From NCBI GenBank assembly GCA_937982515.1, contig CALJMB010000079.1, positions 1 through 12,755 of the forward strand: a DNA stretch of 12,755 nucleotides. Direction: 5' to 3'. Under the pieces are notes generated by a model. The model was not told the DNA's origin, ran no database searches, and saw only the letters and a list, made by a program, of their open reading frames with translations. Source of the DNA: an uncultured Balneolaceae bacterium (GTDB lineage Bacteria; Bacteroidota; Rhodothermia; Balneolales; Balneolaceae). The position numbers were made by a program, and so were the translations under genes. This document shows positions 1 to 8,238 of the stretch, one piece after another; the first letter of the stretch is position 1; every line of letters starts with the position of its first letter.

Positions 1-82
1 TCCCGGGCACTTGACTTTGCGTTCTGCTCCGCCCAGCTTACCAAAAGCTAAACCACTAACCACTTCCAGTAAAGTAAGGAGT

Positions 83-96
83 GCGCGAAAACGCGC
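83..96. repeat. Small GC hairpin (GCGCG-AAAA-CGCGC)
   Basis: A perfect 5-bp stem with a four-A loop lies upstream of the heptamer array. It is too short and has no T-tract to be a convincing terminator. If a gene ends to the left (frame 1 is open from base 1 to a TAA at 49-51), it could mark the end of that transcript, but 16 codons are too few to recognise anything. Confidence 0.35.
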
Positions 97-111
97 TGCG
101 TAGAATAAGCT

Positions 112-176
<65 letters not shown>

Positions 177-257
177 TACCAATTACGTTCTACTAAAAGT
201 CCCTGATCTTTAATATCTTTCGCCTCCTGAATTAATAATGGTAATAAAAACGTGTTC

Positions 258-1709
258 ATGAGCATTTCGGTAAATGAAAAGTATGAGGCAGTTATAGGGC
301 TGGAGGTTCACGCCCAGTTGTTAACGGAGAGTAAGGCATTTTCCTCCGTATCAACCGAATTTGGCGGGGCGCCGAATACACAGGTTACTCCTCTGTGCCT
401 GGGGCATCCCGGCACCTTGCCCGTTCTCAATGAAAATTTAGTGCGCTACATCATTAAGATGGGAATGGCGACCCATTGCGGCATCGCTAAAAAATCTATC
501 TTCGCGCGCAAAAACTATTTTTATCCCGATCTCCCGAAGGGATATCAGATTTCGCAGTATGATACGCCTATCTGCCACGATGGATATATCGACATTCAGG
601 TTGACGGCGCGGAAAAGCGCATCGGCATCACCCGCATTCATATGGAAGAAGATGCCGGTAAATCCATCCATGACCAGGATCCCTACCATACGCTGGTTGA
701 CCTGAACCGTGCCGGTGTTCCGCTGATTGAGATCGTCTCTGAGCCCGACCTCCGCACGCCGCAGGAAGCCTACGCCTATCTGGTGCGGATTAAACAGATT
801 GTACAGTATCTGGAAATCTGCGACGGGAACATGGAGGAGGGAAGCCTCCGCTGCGATGCCAACGTTTCCGTCCGCCCTAAAGGGCAGGAAGCATTCGGCA
901 CCCGTACCGAACTGAAAAACATGAACTCGTTTCGCAATGTAGAACGTGCCATAGAGTATGAAATAAAGCGGCAAATCAGGTTGATCGAATCGGGAGGCAA
1001 GGTTGTTCAGCAAACCCTTCTGTGGGATACCAACAAGATGAAAACCCGTGAGATGCGGTCTAAGGAAGAAGCGCACGATTACCGGTATTTCCCCGAACCC
1101 GACATTCCGCCCGTGATCGTAACTGATGCCATGATGGATGAGATACGGGCTGAGTTACCCGAACTGCCTGACGTTCGGAAGCAGCGCTTTATAGATGAGT
1201 ATGATTTGACGGAGGACGATGCGCACATTCTGACGGAAGACCGGTACCTGGCCGACTACTACGAAGAGGTGCTGAGCCACATAAACAGTCCCAAAGCGGT
1301 ATCCAATATTGTGCTGAGTGAAGTGCTCAGGGTATTGAATGAGCAAAGTATCACTATAAAAGAGTTCCCTGTTGCGGCTGAAGCCCTGGCGGGACTGGTT
1401 GCGCTTCGGGAAGATGACAAGATCAACTCTTCGGCAATGACAAAAATTTTCGATGCCATGGTAGAAGGGGATAAGTCTGCAGAAGAGTATGCGAAAGAAC
1501 TGAATCTGTTGCAGGTTTCCGATACCGGCTTCATCGAGCCCATTGTGGATGAAATCATTGATCAGCATCCGGAAGAGGTTGAAAGGTACCGCTCGGGCAA
1601 GAAGGGGTTGATCGGCTTTTTTATCGGCCAGGTTATGCAGCGTTCCCAGGGTAAGGCCAATCCCAATCTGGTAAGGGAGCTTGTGTCAAAAAAACTGGAA
1701 GCGAATTAG
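258..1709 (+). CDS. gatB: Asp-tRNA(Asn)/Glu-tRNA(Gln) amidotransferase subunit B
   Basis: GatB is the tRNA-binding and kinase subunit of GatCAB. This cytoplasmic complex converts Glu-tRNA(Gln), and often Asp-tRNA(Asn), to the amidated form using ammonia channelled from GatA and ATP. The 483-residue product has the expected family length. It begins with the family motif GLEVHAQL (residues 14-21). It carries PDLPKGYQISQYD, GVPLIEIVSEPDL and YRYFPEPDIPP in order. It ends in the helical tail domain with GLIGFFIGQVMQ and KANPNLV. I chose ATG at 258; a GTG at 252 in frame adds only two residues. No Shine-Dalgarno is visible. gatA and gatC are not next to it, which is common outside Firmicutes. No neighbour in the window is functionally linked. 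Confidence 0.97.
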   Translation: MSISVNEKYEAVIGLEVHAQLLTESKAFSSVSTEFGGAPNTQVTPLCLGHPGTLPVLNENLVRYIIKMGMATHCGIAKKSIFARKNYFYPDLPKGYQISQYDTPICHDGYIDIQVDGAEKRIGITRIHMEEDAGKSIHDQDPYHTLVDLNRAGVPLIEIVSEPDLRTPQEAYAYLVRIKQIVQYLEICDGNMEEGSLRCDANVSVRPKGQEAFGTRTELKNMNSFRNVERAIEYEIKRQIRLIESGGKVVQQTLLWDTNKMKTREMRSKEEAHDYRYFPEPDIPPVIVTDAMMDEIRAELPELPDVRKQRFIDEYDLTEDDAHILTEDRYLADYYEEVLSHINSPKAVSNIVLSEVLRVLNEQSITIKEFPVAAEALAGLVALREDDKINSSAMTKIFDAMVEGDKSAEEYAKELNLLQVSDTGFIEPIVDEIIDQHPEEVERYRSGKKGLIGFFIGQVMQRSQGKANPNLVRELVSKKLEAN

Positions 1710-1744
1710 GGAACGGCGAACGACAGAACAGGGAATGCCGAATT
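1710..1744. repeat. Degenerate ~7-bp GAAC/GAAT-rich repeat after gatB
   Basis: Directly after the gatB stop, GAAC or GAAT recurs at 1711, 1718, 1726, 1733 and 1740, i.e. spacings of 7, 8, 7 and 7. This looks like a decayed heptamer array of a different family from the one at 114-169. The copies are poorly conserved, so chance similarity is possible. Confidence 0.4.
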
Positions 1745-1870
1745 TCGAGGGAGCTCCTTCTTCATTCATCATTCCTTGCGCGCTATTCCGCGGCTCTTTG
1801 ATATGAGAAACCGGCTCGCGGGCCTGTGATATCTGGTTAATTACTATAAAACTGAATCTAATCCTCCCAA

Positions 1871-3229
1871 ATGAAAGCAGTTCATTTAATATACTTTCTG
1901 TTGGCGGCCGGCCTGATCACAGCCTGCTCGGAAAGGCCATCCGTTCCCGGTGCAGTTGTAAGAGGACATATCACAGTAGCGGATTCGCTCGATTCCAGCA
2001 AAAACTACGCAGGGATCGGCGTTACCATTATAAAAAGGGATTCCGCCAATGCCCAGGCCGATACGCTGTTCCACGAAGTGACGGACGAAAGCGGCTCCTT
2101 TTCAGGCAGGGCTGAATTCCCGCAGCGACGCCGGTACCGTACCCTTATCAGCCGTAATGGCAGGAACCTGGGGCAGCTTGACGTCATCCTGGCCGACGGA
2201 GATACGCTGACCATTACCGGAGAGCTGCCGGATATTGAGGGCACATTCTCTGTTCAATCCAGAGAGCACGATGCGCTGAGTACCTACCGGCGGGTAGAGA
2301 GGGGCTTCCAGCGCATCGCGGCTTTTGCCCAAGCCGGGACCCTTACCGGCGACAGCCTGATAACCGAACTTGGCAAATGGAGCGATCTGTTTTGGGAGGT
2401 CTATGGCACCCATAAAGGTACACTGGCCAGCGACCTTGCGGCATCGGAGTCTGTACGGTTGCTACAGGGATGGAATGACGAAAAAATGATGCAGAGAATA
2501 CGGCTGGTCCAGGATGATGACGACCTTGCCGGCCTGGCCGCAACCTATGGTAAAGACTATCTGGTCAGAAGTGAGGGGCTGGATTATACGCTGGCGTACC
2601 TCGATTCTCTCCGGTCGATGACCAAAGATAGGAACATGAGCATGCGCATTAGCATGGAACGCATTAAACTGTTATACGACAGCGCCAGGGTAGAACACGC
2701 GAAGACAGCGCTGGCGGAATTCCAAAAAGAGTACCAGAACCGTGAAGCCGGGGCCTGGGCTGAGGCCATACAATACGATTTGAACTACCTTTCACCCGGC
2801 GATTCGATCCCCGCGTTTTTATTTACCGAGAACGGACAAACAATCAGCCGCACTTCCATGCTGGGAACCCCTTATATTCTGGAGATCTCGGCACTGGCCA
2901 ATTCACTCTATCAGGAGCAATACGACCGTACCGTTATTATCTATAGCCTGTATAAAACGTATGGCCTCCAGGTAGTTACTCTGCCACTGGATGCCAGCCA
3001 GGTCACGATCGACGCTTTTTTTGAAGAGCGTTTAAAACTCTGGCCTGTAGCTTCTGCCGGCGCGTTCAATCGCGAAGAGCTTATCAACAGGTTTAATGTT
3101 CAGATCATACCCACCCGGTTTTTGGTGGATGAAGAAGGGAAAATTGTACGTAAATATGTAGGACGTGAGTACGAAGATATTATTCAAGGCATTCAAACAC
3201 TAACCACAATAGAAAAACCGACCTCATGA
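1871..3229 (+). CDS. Lipoprotein with thioredoxin-like C-terminal domain lacking CXXC
   Basis: The 452-residue product starts with a short basic and hydrophobic signal ending in LITAC, so Cys19 is the likely lipidated residue. It should be anchored in the cell envelope. Residues about 28-130 are strand-rich, with VTDESGSFSG, like the beta-sandwich/DUF4369-type N-terminus of Bacteroidota TlpA-like lipoproteins. Residues about 135-300 are helical. Residues 310-440 fit a TlpA/AhpC-like thioredoxin fold: GDSIPAF opens it, and IIPTRFLVDEEGKIV (412-426) supplies the cis-proline strand. Where TlpA proteins carry WCxxC, this one reads EISALANSLYQ (338-348), with no cysteine. The only cysteine in the protein is the lipobox one, so thiol-disulfide chemistry is unlikely. 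A structural or binding role is my inference. Its stop overlaps the tpiA start (ATGA), which suggests translational coupling. Confidence 0.8.
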   Translation: MKAVHLIYFLLAAGLITACSERPSVPGAVVRGHITVADSLDSSKNYAGIGVTIIKRDSANAQADTLFHEVTDESGSFSGRAEFPQRRRYRTLISRNGRNLGQLDVILADGDTLTITGELPDIEGTFSVQSREHDALSTYRRVERGFQRIAAFAQAGTLTGDSLITELGKWSDLFWEVYGTHKGTLASDLAASESVRLLQGWNDEKMMQRIRLVQDDDDLAGLAATYGKDYLVRSEGLDYTLAYLDSLRSMTKDRNMSMRISMERIKLLYDSARVEHAKTALAEFQKEYQNREAGAWAEAIQYDLNYLSPGDSIPAFLFTENGQTISRTSMLGTPYILEISALANSLYQEQYDRTVIIYSLYKTYGLQVVTLPLDASQVTIDAFFEERLKLWPVASAGAFNREELINRFNVQIIPTRFLVDEEGKIVRKYVGREYEDIIQGIQTLTTIEKPTS

Positions 3230-3996
3230 GAAGATTTTTAATAGCCGGAAACTGGAAAATGAATTGCGGGCCTGCGGAGACAGTCCGGCTGTTAGGCGAG
3301 TTAAAACAACAGCTGGCTAAAGTGCCGGAAACCATCGACGTACTTGTCTGCCCGCCTTTCATATCACTGACAACGGCATCTTCTGAACTGGATGGGTATG
3401 ATAATGTGAAGCTGGGCGCCCAGAACGTACACTATGAAGATAACGGAGCCTACACCGGGGAAGTCAGTACGCGTATGTTAACCGAGGCCGGCTGCTCTCA
3501 TGTCATAATCGGACACTCCGAGCGCCGCCAGTATTTTGGTGAAACCGACCAGACGGTAAACGCCAGGGTTAAGAAGGCCCTTTCCGGCGGATTGATCCCC
3601 GTAATCTGTGTGGGCGAGTCGCTGGATCAGCGCAAGTCGGGATCTCACATCGAACTTGTTAAAGGGCAGGTCCGGGATGCTTTGAACGGCGTTGACCAGG
3701 AACAGGCGCGTCAGGCGGTCATAGCTTATGAACCCATTTGGGCCATCGGAACAGGCGAAACGGCAACTCCGGAGCAGGCTCAGGAAATGCACGAGAACAT
3801 CCGGGAAGAACTGGGCTCACTCTATGACGCCGACACCGCGAATAGTATACAAATTCTGTACGGAGGCAGCATGAAACCCGAGAATGCAGAAGAGTTGCTG
3901 AAACAGCCCGATGTAGATGGCGGACTGATCGGAGGCGCCTCTCTGAAAGCGGAGAGTTTCGCCCAAATTATTCAAATCGCAGATAAGCTCTCTTAA
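3226..3996 (+). CDS. tpiA: Triosephosphate isomerase
   Basis: The enzyme interconverts dihydroxyacetone phosphate and glyceraldehyde 3-phosphate in glycolysis and gluconeogenesis in the cytoplasm. The 256-residue product has normal TIM length and every active-site element: GNWKMN (8-13, with Asn9 and Lys11), electrophile His97 in IIGHSERR, catalytic base Glu169 in AYEPIWAIGTG, the mobile loop 170-177, and the phosphate-binding YGGS (212-215) and GGLIGGASL (232-240). The start ATG overlaps the stop of the upstream lipoprotein gene by 4 bp. purD begins 7 bp after the stop. The three genes are therefore probably one operon, although their functions are not obviously related. No Shine-Dalgarno is seen. 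Confidence 0.98.
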   Translation: MRRFLIAGNWKMNCGPAETVRLLGELKQQLAKVPETIDVLVCPPFISLTTASSELDGYDNVKLGAQNVHYEDNGAYTGEVSTRMLTEAGCSHVIIGHSERRQYFGETDQTVNARVKKALSGGLIPVICVGESLDQRKSGSHIELVKGQVRDALNGVDQEQARQAVIAYEPIWAIGTGETATPEQAQEMHENIREELGSLYDADTANSIQILYGGSMKPENAEELLKQPDVDGGLIGGASLKAESFAQIIQIADKLS

Positions 3997-4003
3997 ATCT
4001 ACT

Positions 4004-5293
4004 ATGGAATTAAACGTTCTTTTATTGGGAAGCGGAGGCCGCGAACACGCGCTTGCATGGAGTATTAAGAAGTCGGCCCGTCTCAAAAAACTCTTTATTG
4101 CACCCGGCAATCCGGGAACCGCTGAAGCCGGAACTAATGTAGATCTGGCCCTTGATGATTTTGAAGCTATAGCCGCTTTCATCGAAGATAACCACATTGA
4201 TCTGACCATCGTAGGGCCCGAGCAGCCGCTGGTAGAAGGGATTACCGACTTTTTAGAAGCGAAGGGATGCCTGGTTTTTGGTCCGTCGGGGCAGGCGGCG
4301 CAACTTGAGGGGAGCAAGAAATTCGCCAAGGAGTTTATGGAGAGGAACAACATCCCCACGGCCGCTTACGCCTCCTTCAATCAATACGAAGCGGAGGAGG
4401 TTCTGCGCTATATAAAAGAACAGGATGAGTACCCCATAGTGCTAAAGGCGAATGGCCTGGCCGGGGGTAAAGGAGTCTTTATTTGTGAGACGGAAGCCGA
4501 GGCAGAGGAGAGGCTGAAGCTGCTCAAAGAGCATTCAGACCTGAACAGCGCCTCTGAAACCCTGATTGTAGAAGAGTTTATGGAAGGTGAGGAAGCTTCC
4601 GTTTTTGTCATTTCAGACGGGAAAACCGCCAGAGTCATTCATAATGCCCAGGACCACAAACGCATCGGAGAAGGAGATACAGGCCTGAATACCGGAGGGA
4701 TGGGCGCTTATTGCCCGGCTCCTGTAATCACCCCGGATATTATGAGGCGGGTGGAAAAAGAGATTATTCTGCCTACCATTACAGGCATGCTGCGTGAAGA
4801 TATGCCCTACAAAGGCATCCTCTATTGCGGTTTGATGATCACGGAACAAGGGCCTAAAGTAGTAGAATACAACTGCCGGTTTGGAGATCCCGAGTGCCAG
4901 GCCATTCTTCCTTCCCTGAAATCCGATTTGCTGGAGTTAATGGTGGCGGCGGCCAAAGGAGAGATGGAAGAACATGACATTATTCTGGACAACAAGTACC
5001 GCTGTTGCGTGGTTATGGCATCCGACGGATACCCTGAGTCTTACAAAAAGGGCAAGCTGATAGAGGGAATTGAGGATGTTGCCGATGGAGCCGTAGTCTT
5101 TCATGCCGGAACCGCTCTGAAGGATGGCAGGCTGGTTACTAACGGGGGAAGGGTGCTTAGTGTAGTTGGTGCCGGCGATACCCTGCAGGATGCGATCCGC
5201 AATACCTACAAAGAAGTGAAGAAAGTGACGTTTAAAAACGCCTATTACCGCAGCGATATAGGGGTAAAGGGACTGGCCCATCTGGATGAGTAG
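4004..5293 (+). CDS. purD: Phosphoribosylamine-glycine ligase (GAR synthetase)
   Basis: This is the second step of de novo purine synthesis: phosphoribosylamine, glycine and ATP give glycinamide ribonucleotide. The 429-residue product matches the usual monofunctional PurD length. It shows the N-terminal LLLGSGGREHALAW (6-19), GPEQPLVEG (71-79), and the ATP-grasp segment from FGPS (92-95) through KANGLAGGKGV (148-158). QDHKR with GLNTGGMGAY (216-236) and the metal-binding VEYNCRFGDPE (287-297) complete the set. The C-terminal small domain is intact. It is the last gene of the lipoprotein-tpiA-purD set. It is followed by an imperfect palindrome that may end transcription from both sides. No other pur gene is in the window. 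Confidence 0.97.
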   Translation: MELNVLLLGSGGREHALAWSIKKSARLKKLFIAPGNPGTAEAGTNVDLALDDFEAIAAFIEDNHIDLTIVGPEQPLVEGITDFLEAKGCLVFGPSGQAAQLEGSKKFAKEFMERNNIPTAAYASFNQYEAEEVLRYIKEQDEYPIVLKANGLAGGKGVFICETEAEAEERLKLLKEHSDLNSASETLIVEEFMEGEEASVFVISDGKTARVIHNAQDHKRIGEGDTGLNTGGMGAYCPAPVITPDIMRRVEKEIILPTITGMLREDMPYKGILYCGLMITEQGPKVVEYNCRFGDPECQAILPSLKSDLLELMVAAAKGEMEEHDIILDNKYRCCVVMASDGYPESYKKGKLIEGIEDVADGAVVFHAGTALKDGRLVTNGGRVLSVVGAGDTLQDAIRNTYKEVKKVTFKNAYYRSDIGVKGLAHLDE

Positions 5294-5330
5294 GCAGGGA
5301 ATCGGCTTTAGTTAAATCCATTCAGCCAAC

Positions 5331-5384
5331 GCCTGTCATGCCGGGCCTGTCGAGGGATCCTTTGACAAGCCCGGGCTGACAGGC
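5331..5384. repeat. REP-like 21-bp imperfect palindrome, possible bidirectional terminator
   Basis: Arms 5331-5351 and 5364-5384 pair at 18 of 21 positions around a 12-nt loop. The edges are GCCTGTCA and TGACAGGC, and CGGGC/GCCCG is central. The GTCATGCCGGGC...GAGGGATCC wording resembles dispersed REP-type palindromes found between genes in many bacteria; this is from memory of the motif, not a search. It sits between convergent purD and menE. A short T-rich run follows on the plus strand (5385-5403), so it could also serve as a terminator for purD. Confidence 0.7.
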
Positions 5385-5477
5385 ATTTTAGGTTTTCTTG
5401 TTTGCCCCTTATTTTCCAATCGATTGATAGAGGAGTATGGCTATGAGCTTCTCCTTTTCGCAGCCGTAAAGCGGCCG

Positions 5478-6968
5478 TTATTCAAAAAACTTGCGCAGTT
5501 CCGAACGCTTTACCTTCCCCGATTCGGTACGTGGCAGGGCCGGCGCCTGAACGATTTTCTTGGGTATCTTATACGAAGTAATCCGTTCTTTCAGGTTGTT
5601 TACAATTTCTTCAGCCTTTATCTCCTGCTTTGTTCTGGCAACTACTACCGCCACCACTTCCTGTCCCCACTCTTCATGGGGGAGCCCCAATACAGCCGCC
5701 TCTGTAATCGGATCGATTTTCTCCAGTTCAGACTCAACCTCGAAGGGAGAAACATTCTCCCCTCCGGTGATTATTAAGTCCGTTCTTCTGGTTTCAATAA
5801 ACAGCTGGCCGTTTGCATTCATATGGCCAAAATCTCCGGTATTAAACCAGCCGTCTTCATCAAACGAATCGTTGTTGTTTTCAGGGCTATAATACCCGTC
5901 AAATACCTGGGGACCTCTGAGCCAGATAGCACCTGAGGTATTGGCTCCCACCTTGCGGCCTTCAATGTCGCGGATTTGAATTTCATTGGGAGGGAAAATC
6001 ATTCCTGTGCTTTTCAGGGGAGTATATCTTCCGCTGGGTTTCAGAACAGGATTGGCGGCAATCTGGGCGCAGGTCTCGGTCATTCCGTAACTGGGAACCA
6101 GGGGAATTCCACAGTTGAGCGATTCCTGAATCAGGTCGGGTGTAACAGGCCCTCCGCCAACCAGGATAGCCTGAAAACTTTTATGTACCCGGAAAGCCGG
6201 TATATCCAGCAGGCGTTTAAGCATGGTTGGTACCAGCGAAGCTACCTGGAACATCGTGTTTTCTGACAGGAAGGTAGAGACCATATCCACATCGAAGCGA
6301 TTCATGCGGTAGATGCCCGATCCGTATAGTATAGATCGTAAAACAATAGAAATACCTCCGATATGGTTCAGAGGCAGGCATAACAGCCAGAAGTGGTTGA
6401 TGTCTGGCCTGAAGTTACCGGCTGACGCTTCAGCAGCGAAATACATCTGCCGTCGTTTCAGCGGCACAATCTTGGGAGTGCTGGTTGTGCCCGAAGTGAA
6501 AAAGTAGCCGAATACCCGTTCGGGATCCAGATCCGGAGTAAAGTTTACGATACGTTTATCAGGTTTAACCTCTCTGCTCAGGACGTTATCCAGATCGAGT
6601 TCGCTTAAATCGACCTGGTGGCCCGTTGAGTTAAGGTCTTTATGATCCTTGTCGGTAAAAACAAGATTTGGCTGCAACTCCTCTAGCTGTTGATTAAGCT
6701 CCCGGGCCGTGGCATTCGGGCTGAAACAAACGAAGGGAACGCCCAGCATCCAGCAGGCCGCCAGGGCAAAAATAAGTTCATCGGAAGAATGGGCTAAAAA
6801 TCCAACGGGTTTCTGAAGATCGTGGCCGGAGTCGAGCAGGTACTGAAGAAAATAATCTTTAAAGGACGCCAGTTCACCATACGTTTTCAGTCCGTTTCTG
6901 GAGGCCAGGAACAGGTTGTCAGCGTCAGGCTCTATAAAACGTGGAATAGCTAAGCCGATGTCGCTCAT
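5478..6968 (-). CDS. menE: o-Succinylbenzoate-CoA ligase
   Basis: MenE activates o-succinylbenzoate with ATP and CoA, the step after MenC in menaquinone synthesis. The 496-residue product is an ANL-superfamily adenylating enzyme. It has the P-loop TSGTTSTPK (158-166), LPLNHIGG (198-205), VGGGPVTP, YGMTET (294-299), NTGD (376-379), RTDLIITGGENVSP in the hinge region, and the C-terminal catalytic Lys485 in ESGKVKR. I chose ATG at 6968, which leaves 5 nt after menC. The longer alternative begins with TTG at 6977 and overlaps the menC stop as TTGA, adding only MKC. The ANL family is broad, but the menC and menA neighbours make the MenE assignment firm. Confidence 0.93.
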   Translation of the reverse strand: MSDIGLAIPRFIEPDADNLFLASRNGLKTYGELASFKDYFLQYLLDSGHDLQKPVGFLAHSSDELIFALAACWMLGVPFVCFSPNATARELNQQLEELQPNLVFTDKDHKDLNSTGHQVDLSELDLDNVLSREVKPDKRIVNFTPDLDPERVFGYFFTSGTTSTPKIVPLKRRQMYFAAEASAGNFRPDINHFWLLCLPLNHIGGISIVLRSILYGSGIYRMNRFDVDMVSTFLSENTMFQVASLVPTMLKRLLDIPAFRVHKSFQAILVGGGPVTPDLIQESLNCGIPLVPSYGMTETCAQIAANPVLKPSGRYTPLKSTGMIFPPNEIQIRDIEGRKVGANTSGAIWLRGPQVFDGYYSPENNNDSFDEDGWFNTGDFGHMNANGQLFIETRRTDLIITGGENVSPFEVESELEKIDPITEAAVLGLPHEEWGQEVVAVVVARTKQEIKAEEIVNNLKERITSYKIPKKIVQAPALPRTESGKVKRSELRKFFE

Positions 6969-6973
6969 ACACT

Positions 6974-8059
6974 TCAAAGTTGAATTTCTTCTGCTAGGTT
7001 TTGTGGGTCAAATCGGTATTTTTTGCCCGGCTCAGGATCATCAGGCAAAGAAAAATACCCATTATTAATATAAACTCCATCATGCCAGACGTCTGTTTTT
7101 AGAAAGCCGCCGGTATCCAGCCCATGCGCTGATTCTCGTGAGCCCAGCCCGGAAGCCAGGACTGCTGTCATCATCCTGCCTATGCCGCTTTCCAGAGTTG
7201 TGGTGAAAACAAGTTTATTGCCATGAGCTTTCGCCAGTTGTTTTGTTTGGTAGATGTTCGTAAACGATCCTGTAACCATTGGCTTGATAACCCAGACCGG
7301 AATACACGCAGCAACCGTCCGGTCGTTTTTGAATTCATTCAGCGACTCATCCAGCGCTATGGGTACCGGGGAGTGTTCGGACAACTGTTTTAACGCACTC
7401 GCAGAGGGGCGGGCGAGGGGTTCTTCGCAATATTCAACGCCCATCTTCCCGAGTATCGCAAGCTTGTCAAGCGCTTCCTCAAGGTTCCAGGACTGGTTGG
7501 CATCAATTCGGATGGTTATATCGGGAAACCTGTTTTTGATACCTTCCAGTATATCTATGTTTTCGGCAAAATCTCCCCCGATCTTAAACTTAAATGTGCG
7601 ATAACCTTCATTAATTTTAGAAGCGGCCGCCTGCAGAGTTTCCGTAACCGATTGAATAGGCAAGACAGCGTTGACCGGTATTACCGTTTGTGGATGTTCA
7701 AACAGCATATGGCTCATTCTGCTCCCTTGTTTTTGTGACAAATAATCGTAGATCAGGGTGTCTAATGCGAAGCAGAGAGAGGGAACGATATCGTTGTCTC
7801 TGTAGAAATGATCAAGGCCGCCCAGGCCGATCTCATGTTGGAAATAGCGCTTTATTACTGTTGTGTGTTTCTTAAGCTGAACTGTAACCTGATCCAGGCT
7901 CTCGCGCGAAAACTCCGGCAGGGGAGCGGCTTCGCCATACGCCGTAATGCCCTCACGCTGTAGCTGCAGGAGAACGCCTTCCCGGGCTTTAAAAGTTTGC
8001 CGGCTCGTCCGGAACAGCTCTGCAAAAGGGAAGCGGTAATGAAAATATCTTAACGTCAT
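6974..8059 (-). CDS. menC: o-Succinylbenzoate synthase
   Basis: MenC dehydrates SHCHC to o-succinylbenzoate in menaquinone synthesis. The protein belongs to the enolase superfamily. Numbered from the longer start at 8071 (365 aa), it has the KxK pair Lys161/Lys163 in FKFKIG and the metal ligands Asp190 (IRIDANQSW), Glu216 or 217 (EEPL) and Asp241 (ALDES). Catalytic Lys263 lies in VIKPM. The N-terminal capping domain includes GEAAPLPEFS. I prefer ATG at 8059 because MTLRYFHYRFPF lines up with family N-termini; ATG at 8071 adds four residues. menE follows immediately. Upstream lie a 21-bp perfect inverted repeat and a possible promoter. The related N-acylamino-acid racemase or dipeptide epimerase activity is possible in this family but unlikely beside menE and menA. 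Confidence 0.93.
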   Translation of the reverse strand: MTLRYFHYRFPFAELFRTSRQTFKAREGVLLQLQREGITAYGEAAPLPEFSRESLDQVTVQLKKHTTVIKRYFQHEIGLGGLDHFYRDNDIVPSLCFALDTLIYDYLSQKQGSRMSHMLFEHPQTVIPVNAVLPIQSVTETLQAAASKINEGYRTFKFKIGGDFAENIDILEGIKNRFPDITIRIDANQSWNLEEALDKLAILGKMGVEYCEEPLARPSASALKQLSEHSPVPIALDESLNEFKNDRTVAACIPVWVIKPMVTGSFTNIYQTKQLAKAHGNKLVFTTTLESGIGRMMTAVLASGLGSRESAHGLDTGGFLKTDVWHDGVYINNGYFSLPDDPEPGKKYRFDPQNLAEEIQL

Positions 8060-8089
8060 AGCGTAATGCATAATGAGTAATCAGTAAGG

Positions 8090-8136
8090 CGGATATAACC
8101 CTGGCAGGGTCTGGAACCCTGCCAGGGTTATATCCG
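8090..8136. repeat. Perfect 21-bp inverted repeat, 5-nt loop (CCCTGGCAGGG type)
   Basis: Arms 8090-8110 and 8116-8136 are exact reverse complements around loop CTGGA. Each arm contains CCCTGGCAGGG or its complement, itself nearly palindromic, so alternative small hairpins or a cruciform are possible. It has no T-run and lies 30-45 bp before the menC start, within the probable leader of the menCE transcript. Similar CCCTGGCAGGGTT hairpins occur scattered in intergenic DNA of several phyla, to my recollection. Confidence 0.9.
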
Positions 8137-8174
8137 GCCGCCGGCGGCTCTGCCGCTCTCCCGCACGGCTGTTC

Positions 8175-8182
8175 CAAACGTA
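8175..8182 (-). promoter_or_regulatory. Possible Bacteroidota-type -7 box TACGTTTG ahead of menC
   Basis: On the minus strand TACGTTTG matches the TAnnTTTG consensus of the Bacteroidota primary sigma factor exactly. It lies about 115 bases before the menC ATG. No TTG box is seen at the usual spacing upstream, so this is a weak call. If real, menCE could be transcribed separately from menA, and the 21-bp hairpin would fall in its 5' leader. Confidence 0.25.
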
Positions 8183-8238
8183 TCATAAACTCAAAGAGTA
8201 CCCTGATTTATTATGGTTGCGAGTCTGTGGATTACGTG

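Noticed and set aside
1..51. 3' end of an upstream gene in frame 1 (16 codons to TAA at 49-51)
   Set aside because: Too short to recognise. Frame 2 is also open until 103, so there is no reason to prefer either.
438..1076. 212-codon minus-strand open frame antisense to gatB
   Set aside because: It lies entirely within the conserved GatB catalytic domain and shows no family motif.
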